Assembly (NCBI RefSeq): GCF_004745825.1
Contig: NZ_SRLA01000004.1
Span: 1-64,000, forward strand
Direction: 5' to 3'
DNA length: 64,000 bases
Source of the DNA: Hymenobacter fodinae
GTDB taxonomy: Bacteria > Bacteroidota > Bacteroidia > Cytophagales > Hymenobacteraceae
Part shown: positions 16,294 through 24,400 of the stretch, piece after piece
Layout: every line of letters starts with the position of its first letter
How positions within the stretch are numbered: the stretch's first letter is position 1
Made by a program: the position numbers and the translations under genes
Notes under the pieces: model-generated
Database searches by the model: none
Told to the model about the DNA's origin: nothing
The model's input: the letters and a program-made list of their open reading frames with translations, nothing else

Positions 16294-16752
16294 TTACCGG
16301 TAATGGTCGAAGATGGGGAGGTGACTGAAGCGGATGGCCAGCATAGTGAGGGTACCACCCCATAGTACGGCACTCCAGAGCATGTGCAGCAGAATGCGCC
16401 AACGGGGCACGTGCAGCTGCGTGGCAATGACGGTACCACCAATGGGGCTGAACAGAATAGGCGTTAAAAAGGCAATACCCACAATGCCAAACCGCCGGTA
16501 AATACGCACAATAACGCGGCTTTTGCGGCTGAACAGTGGCTTGCCTTTTTGCTCACGCTTCCGACGCTGATGCAGCGCCCAGGCTCGGCCAACGCCGGAA
16601 ATGATAACTACCGTGGTCATCATGCCGGTCACCGATAGTCCCCACACGAGCGCCATGGGCAAACCGGCGGCAATGCCCGCTACAGGTCCTGCCACAAATT
16701 TGAACATGCTGAGCAGGAAAACCGACGCGTATTTTAAAACTACTGGAACCAC
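16294..16752 (-). CDS. Small integral membrane protein, possibly small multidrug-export type
   Basis: 152 residues with about four hydrophobic helices and a basic loop in the middle (HQRRKREQKGKPLFSRKSR, about 61-79). The segment GIVGIAFLTPILFSPIGGTVIA (about 91-112) has the Gly/Pro-rich re-entrant look of DedA or small multidrug-export (PF06695-like) proteins, but I cannot confirm the family. The first possible start is a GTG at 16752; a start further in is possible. Single gene with a terminator downstream. Confidence 0.6.
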   Translation of the reverse strand: MVPVVLKYASVFLLSMFKFVAGPVAGIAAGLPMALVWGLSVTGMMTTVVIISGVGRAWALHQRRKREQKGKPLFSRKSRVIVRIYRRFGIVGIAFLTPILFSPIGGTVIATQLHVPRWRILLHMLWSAVLWGGTLTMLAIRFSHLPIFDHYR

Positions 16753-16946
16753 TGATGCGAACTGAAACTACTTAGTACTCTTGGAAATGCACACTGGCGA
16801 GAAAACGTTGCCTTCCTGACAACTACTGCTGGCACGGTGTGGTTGGGCCACATACGTTACCAATGTATTGCCTTTACCACAGGACGTACCAACCCCGCAA
16901 ATACCTTACCCTTTCCGGGGTAACGCTCCTGCCAACCTTGGGTGGC

Positions 16947-17654
16947 CTAGAGCTTGCTGCCGTATGCCAAGTCGCCGGCGTCACCAAGACCCGGCACGAT
17001 GTAGGCCTGCTCATTGAGGTGGTCATCAATGGCGGCTACCCATAGGTTGGCCTCAGGTATTTCGCGGGTTACGTACTCTACACCTTGGGGGCTGGCAATA
17101 ACGGCGGCAATGTGCACCTGCCGAGGCGTACCGAAGCGTAGCATGGCGCGGTAAGTTTGCACCAACGATTTGCCCGAGGCCAGCATGGGGTCGGCCAGAA
17201 TCAGTACCCGCTCATCCAGGTTAGGGGCCGATAGGTAGTCGACTTGTACTTGCACTTGGGCAGTGCCCTCAATGCGGTAAGCGGCCGCAAACGCCGAGGG
17301 CGACTGATCGAAGTAGTTCAGGAAGCCTTGGTGAAACGGCAGGCCGGCCCGCAGTACGGTGGCCAGCACCGGGAAGTCGTGCAGGTGCTTGCTGCTGGAC
17401 TCGCCGAGTGGGGTGCGCACAGTTTTGTCGGTATAGCTCAGCTGGGAGCTGATGCGGTAGGCCATGATTTCGCCGAGGCGCTGCAGGTTACGGCGAAAAC
17501 GCAATGAATCTTGCTGCACGGTCACGTCGCGCAGTTCGGCCAGAAAATGATTGGCAATGGATGGTTCAGCGCACACAACGTGGACGCGGCTGGCCGCAGA
17601 CGCAGCATCCGCAGCAGCTAGAGAGTCGGGGGAGGTAGGCTTCAGCGCATCCAT
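16947..17654 (-). CDS. upp: Uracil phosphoribosyltransferase
   Basis: 235 residues. It converts uracil and PRPP to UMP in pyrimidine salvage. Seen here: TVRTPLGESSSKHL (about 80-93), the PRPP-binding signature VLILADPMLASGKSLVQTY (about 152-170), and a C-terminal uracil-binding region DHLNEQAYIVPGLGDAGD. It is longer at the N-terminus than the roughly 210-residue E. coli form, with an Ala/Ser-rich leader of about 22 residues, which suggests a later start is possible. The ATG overlaps the stop of the upstream FemAB-like gene by 13 bases, so the two are translated from one message. Confidence 0.95.
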   Translation of the reverse strand: MDALKPTSPDSLAAADAASAASRVHVVCAEPSIANHFLAELRDVTVQQDSLRFRRNLQRLGEIMAYRISSQLSYTDKTVRTPLGESSSKHLHDFPVLATVLRAGLPFHQGFLNYFDQSPSAFAAAYRIEGTAQVQVQVDYLSAPNLDERVLILADPMLASGKSLVQTYRAMLRFGTPRQVHIAAVIASPQGVEYVTREIPEANLWVAAIDDHLNEQAYIVPGLGDAGDLAYGSKL

Positions 17655-18586
17655 GAGAGATACCAGGGTCGTTGAGAAGTGAAGGATAGGGCCACGTAGG
17701 GTACGGGCGTGGCCCCGAAATTGGCGAAAAAACGAGCAATAGACGGTATCATGCCGCCCTCAAAATCCAGAATAAGGTGAGGCGTACCCGCGTGACGCCG
17801 TATTTGGTGGTCGAGCAGCAGCAGCGGAGCACCAGCTTTCTTGCCATCCACCGAAGCCGCGGCAAACAGATAAATCAATCGGGTGCGATACTGCACAAAT
17901 AGCGCTCCGGCCAGCAACTCCTGCGTTTGCGGGTGGCGTACTTCCACTAGTTCTAGGAGGTGACGGGCCTGCAGCTCAGCTGCCAACTGGCCTAGCACGC
18001 GGTAGTGGCGCGCTTTCAGGCCGGCGGCTGTGCCCTTGGTTGCTCTAAACAATGCCAGTAAAGGCGCTACATCCTGCGTTTGCCTAACTCGCAACGGAGC
18101 AGCAGCTACCTCATGTAGACGCAGCCGCCGCTGGTAGTCGGCCGCGTAGCCCTGCCGCAGTGCATCATAGGCCACTGCTAATGGCAGATGATAGGTGGTA
18201 CGTTGCTGCACCTGCAGAGCAAGCTCATCGTCTATATCCAGCAGCTTATTTGCGTCGTTGAGTTGCGTGTAGAAGCGGGGGTACTGCTGAATAAGAGTTG
18301 TATCTCTCACCTTACCCTTCACTTCAGCGGCCCCTATAAAGCCCAATTGCTGCGTAAACGGCGGCTGATAAACTTCTTGCTGCCACAGCTTGTGCTTGAC
18401 GGGCAGCGGCCACAGGCCTAGGTAGTGGCCCGTGGCTTCATCTACCTCCACCACAGCATCCCAGCGGCCCGCGGTGGCTTGCAACCACCACGAATGCGCG
18501 TAGGGCACCACTTCCTGAGCCGAAGCCACGCAGGCATCCCAGGCAGCAAGGTCAATTTCGTGGTGGCGGAGCAGGCGCGTGGGCAT
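17642..18586 (-). CDS. FemAB/GNAT-like acyltransferase, unknown substrate
   Basis: 314 residues. The architecture suggests two GNAT-like halves as in FemAB/GNAT_6 proteins. N-terminal half has PYAHSWWLQATAGRWDAVV and LWPLPVKHKLWQQEVYQPPF; C-terminal half has AGALFVQYRTRLIYLFAAASVDGKKAGAP (read as separate strands at about 229-257) and a final ARFFANFGATPVPY. FemAB proteins transfer aminoacyl groups to cell-wall precursors; here the substrate is unknown. Cytoplasmic, no signal. Overlaps upp by 13 bases (operon). The promoter box TACCTTTG (18591-18598, minus) ends four bases before the ATG, so the message is probably leaderless. Confidence 0.72.
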   Translation of the reverse strand: MPTRLLRHHEIDLAAWDACVASAQEVVPYAHSWWLQATAGRWDAVVEVDEATGHYLGLWPLPVKHKLWQQEVYQPPFTQQLGFIGAAEVKGKVRDTTLIQQYPRFYTQLNDANKLLDIDDELALQVQQRTTYHLPLAVAYDALRQGYAADYQRRLRLHEVAAAPLRVRQTQDVAPLLALFRATKGTAAGLKARHYRVLGQLAAELQARHLLELVEVRHPQTQELLAGALFVQYRTRLIYLFAAASVDGKKAGAPLLLLDHQIRRHAGTPHLILDFEGGMIPSIARFFANFGATPVPYVALSFTSQRPWYLSWMR

Positions 18587-18590
18587 AGCT

Positions 18591-18598
18591 CAAAGGTA
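18591..18598 (-). promoter_or_regulatory. -7 promoter box of the FemAB-like/upp operon
   Basis: TACCTTTG on the minus strand ends four bases from the ATG at 18586; same arrangement as tsaB. Confidence 0.5.
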
Positions 18599-18740
18599 AG
18601 CGGCGGGCCGGTTGCCGCGGTTTGCTAGGCCACTGGCAGACGATTTTTCCTGCTCATTCGTTGGGTCCTCATTCCACTCTTGCCGATACTGCGTAGGTTT
18701 GCCGACCCGCTCGTCGGTTTCGGCGTAATGGGCTCTGCTT

Positions 18741-20606
18741 ATGAGAAAATCCTACCTCCTTTATCTGGGTCTGACGAGCCTGCTGGCGGTGCCCGCCGTG
18801 GCCCAAGATACCCCCACCACCCGCCCCACCGACGGCCAGGGCAACTGGCTCACCTACGACAAGCCGCCCCAAGAACCGACCCCCGAGAAGTCGGCGGCCC
18901 GAAATGTGGGCGCTAGCAAACCAGCCAAGACTACCATGGGCACTACCTACGTGCCCCTCGACGCGGATATTTACCGCCTGATTGATCGGTACGCCATTCA
19001 ATACGGCTCCGATTCGTTGGCCGACCCGCACACCTCTGTGCGCCCCTATACCCGGGCGGCTGTAGCCCGCCTAGCCGAACGTATTCTGCAAGATTCTTCG
19101 GCGGGGTTGTCGCGGCAGGACCGCTTCAATGTGCGCTATTTGCTGCGCGACAACTGGCACGATGCCCGGCAGGATTCGGCTATCAATCTGCGGCCCGAGC
19201 CCATTCTTAAGCATTTCTACCAGCGTCGCTCCGATCTGTACAGCCTGGAGCTACCCGATTTTTCGTTGCGTGTAAATCCGGTGCTAGGCCTCAGCTTGGG
19301 CAACAACGATGGCACCAAAAACTACACCTTCCTGAACACCCGCGGGGTGCAGGTAGAAGGCACTATTGATGGCCGCCTGGGCTTTTACACGTTCCTGACC
19401 GATAACCAGATGGCCGTACCGCTGTACGTGCAGCAGCGTATTGAGCGCGACGGTAGCAACGGTCAGGAATCGAGCGTGGTGCCGCACGAGGCCTACTGGA
19501 AACCCTTCAAGGACGTACCGGGCCAATACGACTTTCTCTCGGCCCGCGGCTACCTGACTTATGCGGCCAGCCGCCACGTTAGCTTACAATTTGGCCACGA
19601 CCGCAACCAGATCGGGAACGGCTACCGTAGCCTGATTCTGTCGGATTATGCGGCGCCCTACCTGTTTCTGAAGGCCCAGACCCGCATCTGGAAGTTTCAT
19701 TACCAGAACCTGTTCGCGCAACTCACTGCCAACAAGGCCAACGCTGATACCGTGTACCAGAAGAAGTACATGGCGCTGCACCACCTCAGCATTGACATCT
19801 TGCCCAACCTCAACGTGGGGGTGTTTGAGTCGGAGATATTTGGGCGCAGCAAGGGGCAGTTTGAGCTACAGTACCTGAACCCCATTATCTTCTACCGGGC
19901 CGTGGAGCAAGGCATTGGCTCAGCAGATAACGCGCTGCTGGGCCTCGACTTTAAGTGGAACATTAAGCGCCGCCTGCAGCTTTACGGGCAACTGGTGCTG
20001 GATGAATTTGTGCTCAGTCAAATCAGGGCTGGCAACGGCTGGTGGGCCAACAAGCAAGGCTTCCAGCTGGGGGGCAAGTACATCAACGTGGCGGGCATCA
20101 AGAACTTCGATATCCAGGGCGAGTTCAACTACATCCGCCCTTACATGTACCAGCACCTCGACAAGTTCCGCGACTATCAGCATTATCAGCAGCCGCTGGC
20201 TCACCCAATGGGCGCCAACCTGTGGGAGCTAGTTGGTATTGCGAGCTACCAGCCCATTCCGCGCCTGAATGTGGTAGCCAAGGGCTTCTACAGCAAACAG
20301 GGACTCGACCCAGTCGGCCAGAACTACGGCTCTAACGTGCTGCTCCCCTATACCAACCGCCCCCTCGATGCCAACGGCCAGCCCCGCGAATATGGGTTTG
20401 TGGTGGGCAGCGGCCCTACCTCCTACCTCTTCCACGGCGACTTCACGGCCAGCTACCAAGCCGCCCACAATCTGTTCCTGGATGGCAAGCTCGTTGTTCG
20501 CCACCGCACCCTCGACCAGCCCGTGCCTTTCTTCACGGCAGGCACTACGGCGCTGGCAACCGTAGCGCTACGCTGGAACATTGCCCAGCGCTTACACGAG
20601 TTCTAG
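18741..20606 (+). CDS. Capsule assembly Wzi family outer-membrane barrel protein
   Basis: 621 residues with a signal peptide (MRKSYLLYLGLTSLLAVPAVAQ). It then has a soluble alpha-helical region to about 150 and many amphipathic strands in the C-terminal two-thirds. Hallmarks of the Wzi/RemB-type family are the helical lead (RPYTRAAVARLAERIL), GHDRNQIGNGYRSLILSDYA (about 289-308) and IFGRSKGQFELQYLNPI. Wzi-type proteins help attach or assemble surface polysaccharide; the Flavobacterium relative RemB takes part in gliding. It acts in the outer membrane. Single gene on its strand, followed by the inverted-repeat element at 20608-20824. Confidence 0.85.
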   Translation: MRKSYLLYLGLTSLLAVPAVAQDTPTTRPTDGQGNWLTYDKPPQEPTPEKSAARNVGASKPAKTTMGTTYVPLDADIYRLIDRYAIQYGSDSLADPHTSVRPYTRAAVARLAERILQDSSAGLSRQDRFNVRYLLRDNWHDARQDSAINLRPEPILKHFYQRRSDLYSLELPDFSLRVNPVLGLSLGNNDGTKNYTFLNTRGVQVEGTIDGRLGFYTFLTDNQMAVPLYVQQRIERDGSNGQESSVVPHEAYWKPFKDVPGQYDFLSARGYLTYAASRHVSLQFGHDRNQIGNGYRSLILSDYAAPYLFLKAQTRIWKFHYQNLFAQLTANKANADTVYQKKYMALHHLSIDILPNLNVGVFESEIFGRSKGQFELQYLNPIIFYRAVEQGIGSADNALLGLDFKWNIKRRLQLYGQLVLDEFVLSQIRAGNGWWANKQGFQLGGKYINVAGIKNFDIQGEFNYIRPYMYQHLDKFRDYQHYQQPLAHPMGANLWELVGIASYQPIPRLNVVAKGFYSKQGLDPVGQNYGSNVLLPYTNRPLDANGQPREYGFVVGSGPTSYLFHGDFTASYQAAHNLFLDGKLVVRHRTLDQPVPFFTAGTTALATVALRWNIAQRLHEF

Positions 20607-20607
20607 T

Positions 20608-20824
20608 AGTTTAGTGATGAAGGGATGAGGTGACGAGGTAGTAAAGTACCAAGCACGTCATCCTGAGTAAAGCGAAGGATCTTACCGCGCAAGAACGACT
20701 GGCCTAGCGCCTCGTCCTTCCGTGGGAAGATCCTTCTTGCATTAGGACAAAGCGATTCTAATCCTAGGCCAGTCTACTTGTATCTCCTCATTACCTTATC
20801 ACCCCATCACCTTCTCACTTAACT
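20608..20824. repeat. MITE/REP-like inverted-repeat element
   Basis: The whole gap between two genes is one nested inverted repeat. Outer imperfect arms (GTGATGAAGGGATGAGGTGA at about 20614-20633, and the related reverse copy with CACCCCATCACCTTCTCAC at about 20801-20819) flank an inner palindromic pair AAGCGAAGGATCTT (20670-20683) and AAGATCCTTC (20727-20736). The inner sequence CGTCATCCTGAGTAAAGCGA belongs to a known type of dispersed repeat beginning GTCATCCTGAG seen in many Bacteroidota genomes. It has no ORF, so it would need a transposase in trans. One copy here; the second half also contains CTAGGCC motifs. Confidence 0.6.
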
Positions 20825-20831
20825 AAAAAGA

Positions 20832-21200
20832 ATGCGGCACGAACCTTCAGCTCTGCTTTTATACTGGCCGGTTGAACAGCAAGAGATGGACCTGATTGCG
20901 GCTTCGGGCTGGCTGGCGTTTCCGGAGCGGCGACCCGAGTGGCCTAGCTTTTGCCCGACCCTTCGGGAGGAATACGCAGCGCGGTTGGTACATCAGTCGG
21001 GCCAGTCGGAAGCCGTGGCCTACGTGCTGCGCTTCGCCGTTGATGCGGAGTACGCCGCCTGCTTCCCGATGCGCACCACAGTGGGCGGGCTAGAGCAGGA
21101 GGCGCTTTGCGTGCCTGAGGAAGAATTGGCCGATTTCAATCAGCAGCTCATTGGCCAGATTGAGATTGTGGCCATGCTGGAAGGCCGCCTAGGCCACTAG
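20832..21200 (+). CDS. Small conserved protein, often labelled ADP-ribosylation/crystallin J1
   Basis: 122 residues, soluble. It matches a compact family I recall by pattern: N-terminal LYWPVEQQEMDLIAASGW, then FCPTLREEYAARL (about 40-52), then VLRFAVDAEYAACFP (about 64-78) and ending in PEEELADFNQQLIGQIEI. The usual database name ADP-ribosylation/crystallin J1 is not backed by known chemistry, so I give no function. It lies directly after the inverted-repeat element and 56 bases before the ABC exporter. It stands 38 kb from the window's ADP-ribosylglycohydrolase, so no partnership is implied. Confidence 0.72.
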   Translation: MRHEPSALLLYWPVEQQEMDLIAASGWLAFPERRPEWPSFCPTLREEYAARLVHQSGQSEAVAYVLRFAVDAEYAACFPMRTTVGGLEQEALCVPEEELADFNQQLIGQIEIVAMLEGRLGH

Positions 21201-21239
21201 GCACTGGCCTAGGCAGAGCCGGTGCCGCCCGGAATGCGC

Positions 21240-21247
21240 TACCTTTG
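21240..21247 (+). promoter_or_regulatory. -7 promoter box of the ABC exporter gene
   Basis: TACCTTTG, nine bases before the ATG at 21257; little or no leader. Confidence 0.5.
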
Positions 21248-21256
21248 CCGCTTCCG

Positions 21257-23104
21257 ATGAAGACCTACCTCCGCATTCTGCAATACGCGCGGCCCTGGGC
21301 CGCTTTTCTGCCGCAGTACCTACTGTACACGGTGCTGGGTACATTCTTTGGCCTAGCCAATTTTACCCTCATTATTCCTTTGCTAAAGGTCTTATTTGAT
21401 AAGACCGACAAAGTGCCTCTACAGGCTCCGGATCATATCCCACCTTTCCAGTTTAGCCTTGATTGGATTCGGGACACCTTCAATTACTTCTTTGCTGATG
21501 TATTAGTGTCGCAGGGTAAGCTAGGCGCGCTAGGCTTCGTGTGCGCCATTGTGGTAGTGTCAGTCCTACTAAGCAACGTGTTTCGCTACCTCAGCCTACG
21601 CTTGCTAGCCAAAGTGCGAGCCCGCGTTATCAGTAATCTGCGCCGCGACTTATATCACCGCATCATTGGGCTGCAGCTGAGCTTTTTTAGCAATGAACGG
21701 AAGGGTGACCTTATGTCGCGCTTTACGAGCGACGTGCAGGAAGTAGAAACGTCCGTGGTAAATACTTTGACGGCCGTTATTCAGGAGCCGTTTAAGATTG
21801 TTGCCTTCTTTGCTCTCCTCTTCTATATATCCGTGCCACTTACACTGTTCACACTCATTCTTCTGCCTCTCTCGGGTGGTATTATTGCCAGTGTAGCTAA
21901 GCGCCTGCGTACCCAGGCTAAGCAGAGCCAAAGCACCCTGGGCACCATGCTCTCGGTGATTGATGAAACACTAGGCGGTGTGCGGGTAATTAAGGCCTTT
22001 AATGCCCAAGACTACATCAAGGGCAAGTTCGAGGATCAGAACAACCAGTACGCCCGCACTTCCCGCGCCATCGACAACACCCGCGACTTGGCCTCCCCGT
22101 TCTCGGAATTTGCCGGCGTTTCGGTGGTGGCTGGCCTGCTGTACTTTGGTGGCACTCTCATCCTGGGTGGGCAATCGGACTTGAATGGCGAGACGTTTAT
22201 TGGCTACGTCATTCTGTTTTCGCAGGTACTTACGCCGGCCAAGGCCTTGTCATCGTCGTTTGGCAACATTCAGCGGGGCCTAGTGGCCGGTGAGCGGGTG
22301 CTGAGTATTATCGATACTGAGCCAGTTATCCGCGATAAGCCCAAGGCACAGGTGCTGCCACCCTTTGAGCAGCAGATTGAACTTCGCAACCTGCAATTTG
22401 CCTACGGCGATACGCCGGTGTTGCAAGACATCAACCTCACTATTAAGAAGGGCAGAACCGTGGCGCTAGTGGGCCCTAGCGGCGGCGGCAAAAGCACCCT
22501 TGCCGACCTATTGCCGCGTTTCTACGACCCCACGGGCGGCCAGATGCTCATCGACGGCCACGATGTGCGCGACTGCACCATTCACTCCGTACGCGACCAA
22601 ATGGGCATCGTGACTCAGGAAAGCATCCTGTTCAATGATACTATCTTCAACAACATTCGCTTCAACACTCAGGCTACCGAATCGGAGGTGATAGAGGCGG
22701 CCCGCATTGCCAATGCCCACGACTTTATAACGGCTACTCCGGAAGGGTACCAGACCATGATTGGCGACCGGGGCTCCCGGCTCTCAGGGGGTCAGCGCCA
22801 GCGCCTAAGCATTGCCCGGGCTATTTTGCGGAACCCCCCCATCCTTATTCTAGATGAGGCTACCTCCGCTCTTGATACAGAAAGCGAAAAGCTGGTGCAG
22901 GAAGCCCTAACGCGCCTCATGCAGAACCGCACTTCTCTGGTAATTGCGCACCGCCTGAGCACTGTGCAGCACGCCGATGAGATTGTGGTGCTGCAGCACG
23001 GCCGCATTGTAGAGCGCGGCACCCACGAGGAACTCATCCGCCATGAGGGTGGCCTATATAAGCGCCTCAGCCTGATGCAGACTACCAACGCCGCCTTGGT
23101 GTAG
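21257..23104 (+). CDS. ABC exporter, fused permease and ATPase (MsbA-like)
   Basis: About 615 residues from the ATG at 21257; the in-frame TTG at 21245 overlaps the promoter box and is not used. The N-terminal half has six membrane helices. The C-terminal ATPase has Walker A GPSGGGKST (about 406-414), the signature LSGGQRQR, Walker B ILILDEATSALD and H-loop IAHRLSTVQ. It is a homodimeric type IV exporter like MsbA/LmrA, acting in the inner membrane. Likely substrates are lipid or lipid-linked glycans or drugs. The following 136-residue gene lies 117 bases further and may be separate. Confidence 0.93.
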   Translation: MKTYLRILQYARPWAAFLPQYLLYTVLGTFFGLANFTLIIPLLKVLFDKTDKVPLQAPDHIPPFQFSLDWIRDTFNYFFADVLVSQGKLGALGFVCAIVVVSVLLSNVFRYLSLRLLAKVRARVISNLRRDLYHRIIGLQLSFFSNERKGDLMSRFTSDVQEVETSVVNTLTAVIQEPFKIVAFFALLFYISVPLTLFTLILLPLSGGIIASVAKRLRTQAKQSQSTLGTMLSVIDETLGGVRVIKAFNAQDYIKGKFEDQNNQYARTSRAIDNTRDLASPFSEFAGVSVVAGLLYFGGTLILGGQSDLNGETFIGYVILFSQVLTPAKALSSSFGNIQRGLVAGERVLSIIDTEPVIRDKPKAQVLPPFEQQIELRNLQFAYGDTPVLQDINLTIKKGRTVALVGPSGGGKSTLADLLPRFYDPTGGQMLIDGHDVRDCTIHSVRDQMGIVTQESILFNDTIFNNIRFNTQATESEVIEAARIANAHDFITATPEGYQTMIGDRGSRLSGGQRQRLSIARAILRNPPILILDEATSALDTESEKLVQEALTRLMQNRTSLVIAHRLSTVQHADEIVVLQHGRIVERGTHEELIRHEGGLYKRLSLMQTTNAALV

Positions 23105-23221
23105 CATGGCCAAGCGCCACCACCGACGAGCTCAGAAGCAGTAGTAAAACGCTATATTTAGTCCGCCAACTACGCTTCTGCGTACTATAGCCTTGTTTTC
23201 CTTCCTTAGTCTCTGAAATCC

Positions 23222-23632
23222 ATGCTTGCTATTAAACGTCTGGTTACAATTCTTGTGATGGTGTTTCTGCTGCTGGGCTTGCTGATACTGCTCAGCCCGG
23301 CCGTTCGGAACTCCTTCGCAAACATGGCCGGCACGCCCGAGTCGCTGTTTTTCACCTTGTTTATTGTGGCGGTGGTTCTGCTAGGCCTCCAGCTCATCAC
23401 GGAAAATCTCGATAGTGTTTTGCTGCGCCGTGAAGTCACCGTCCGCGAAAGCAAAATCAACGAGTTGAAAGCCCGCCTCTACGATCAGCAGATGGAGCAG
23501 CAGCGCCTTGCAGATCGGGTGCCCGGCACTGGTACCCGCACCGGTACTACCACCATCCCCGACGGGTACGTGGCACCCACTACGCCCCCGTCGTCTACCC
23601 CCTACGACCCCTCGGGCCAGCCCCTGACCTAA
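23222..23632 (+). CDS. Membrane protein with two helices and a coiled coil
   Basis: 136 residues. Two transmembrane helices (about 5-24 and 43-62) are followed by a helical, probably coiled-coil stretch (about 75-100, ESKINELKARLYDQQMEQQ) and a Thr/Pro-rich tail. This looks like a LapA-type or general membrane-scaffold protein, but I cannot name a family. The next gene (gmhA) begins 10 bases later, so the two are cotranscribed. That suggests a link to envelope carbohydrate synthesis, which is inference. Confidence 0.6.
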   Translation: MLAIKRLVTILVMVFLLLGLLILLSPAVRNSFANMAGTPESLFFTLFIVAVVLLGLQLITENLDSVLLRREVTVRESKINELKARLYDQQMEQQRLADRVPGTGTRTGTTTIPDGYVAPTTPPSSTPYDPSGQPLT

Positions 23633-23641
23633 CTTTTCCTC

Positions 23642-24226
23642 GTGTCTGAACTGCTTACCAACGTAATCCAGGCTGAGCTGACGGAAGCCCGCGCCGTCCT
23701 CGACCACTTTCTGCAGAACCCCGCTAACCTGCAGGCCATTGAGCAAGCGGCCCGCCTGATGGCCGATTCGCTGAACAGCAACGGCAAAATCCTCACCTGT
23801 GGCAACGGCGGCAGCCTTTGCGATGCCCAACATTTTGCCGAAGAACTATCGGGCCGTTACCGGCAGAACCGGCGCGCCCTAGCCGCTATTGCCCTCACTG
23901 AAGCCTCTCACATGAGCTGCGTAGCCAATGATTTTGGCTACGACTACGTATTTAGCCGTTTTGTGGAAGCCCTAGGCCGGCCGGGCGACGTGCTACTTGC
24001 CATTAGTACCAGTGGCAACTCCCCAAACATTCTGAATGCCGCCGAGGCTGCTAAAGCAGCTGGTATGAAAGTAGTCAGCCTCACAGGCAAGGATGGAGGC
24101 AAGCTTGCGGGCCTCAGCGACGTAGAAATACGAGTGCCCCACCCCGGCTACGCTGACCGCATTCAGGAAGTACATATTAAAGCTATTCACATCATGATCC
24201 TGCTCATTGAGCAGTTAGTAAAGTAA
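23642..24226 (+). CDS. gmhA: D-sedoheptulose 7-phosphate isomerase (phosphoheptose isomerase)
   Basis: 194 residues, SIS-domain protein. It converts sedoheptulose-7-phosphate to D-glycero-D-manno-heptose-7-phosphate, the first step of heptose synthesis. Seen here: GNGGSLCDAQHFAEELSGRY (about 53-72), the SIS loop STSGNSPNIL (about 122-131), and C-terminal HIKAIHIMILLIEQ with the zinc-site His. The start is a GTG, 10 bases after the previous gene. A rho-independent terminator follows. No other heptose genes lie nearby, so it may instead serve a surface-glycan route elsewhere in the genome. Confidence 0.92.
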   Translation: MSELLTNVIQAELTEARAVLDHFLQNPANLQAIEQAARLMADSLNSNGKILTCGNGGSLCDAQHFAEELSGRYRQNRRALAAIALTEASHMSCVANDFGYDYVFSRFVEALGRPGDVLLAISTSGNSPNILNAAEAAKAAGMKVVSLTGKDGGKLAGLSDVEIRVPHPGYADRIQEVHIKAIHIMILLIEQLVK

Positions 24227-24242
24227 ACGTTACCAGTTCCAT

Positions 24243-24316
24243 TAATAGGGCTCAACGGTAAGCAAGGCACACTCATCGAGCGTAGTCTATGCTTTATCGA
24301 TGAGCCCTATTATTTT
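24243..24316 (+). terminator. Long terminator hairpin after gmhA
   Basis: The stem TAATAGGGCTC pairs with GAGCCCTATTA (24302-24312), enclosing an inner pair (ACTCATCGA with TCGATGAG) and followed by TTTT. Confidence 0.65.
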
Positions 24317-24400
24317 GCCTAGTGCAGCCTAGTTTTACCGATTGACTGGAAAATTCACCCCGGTTATTCTCTATTGTTGTCTGCTTATTGCTGTTGATGT

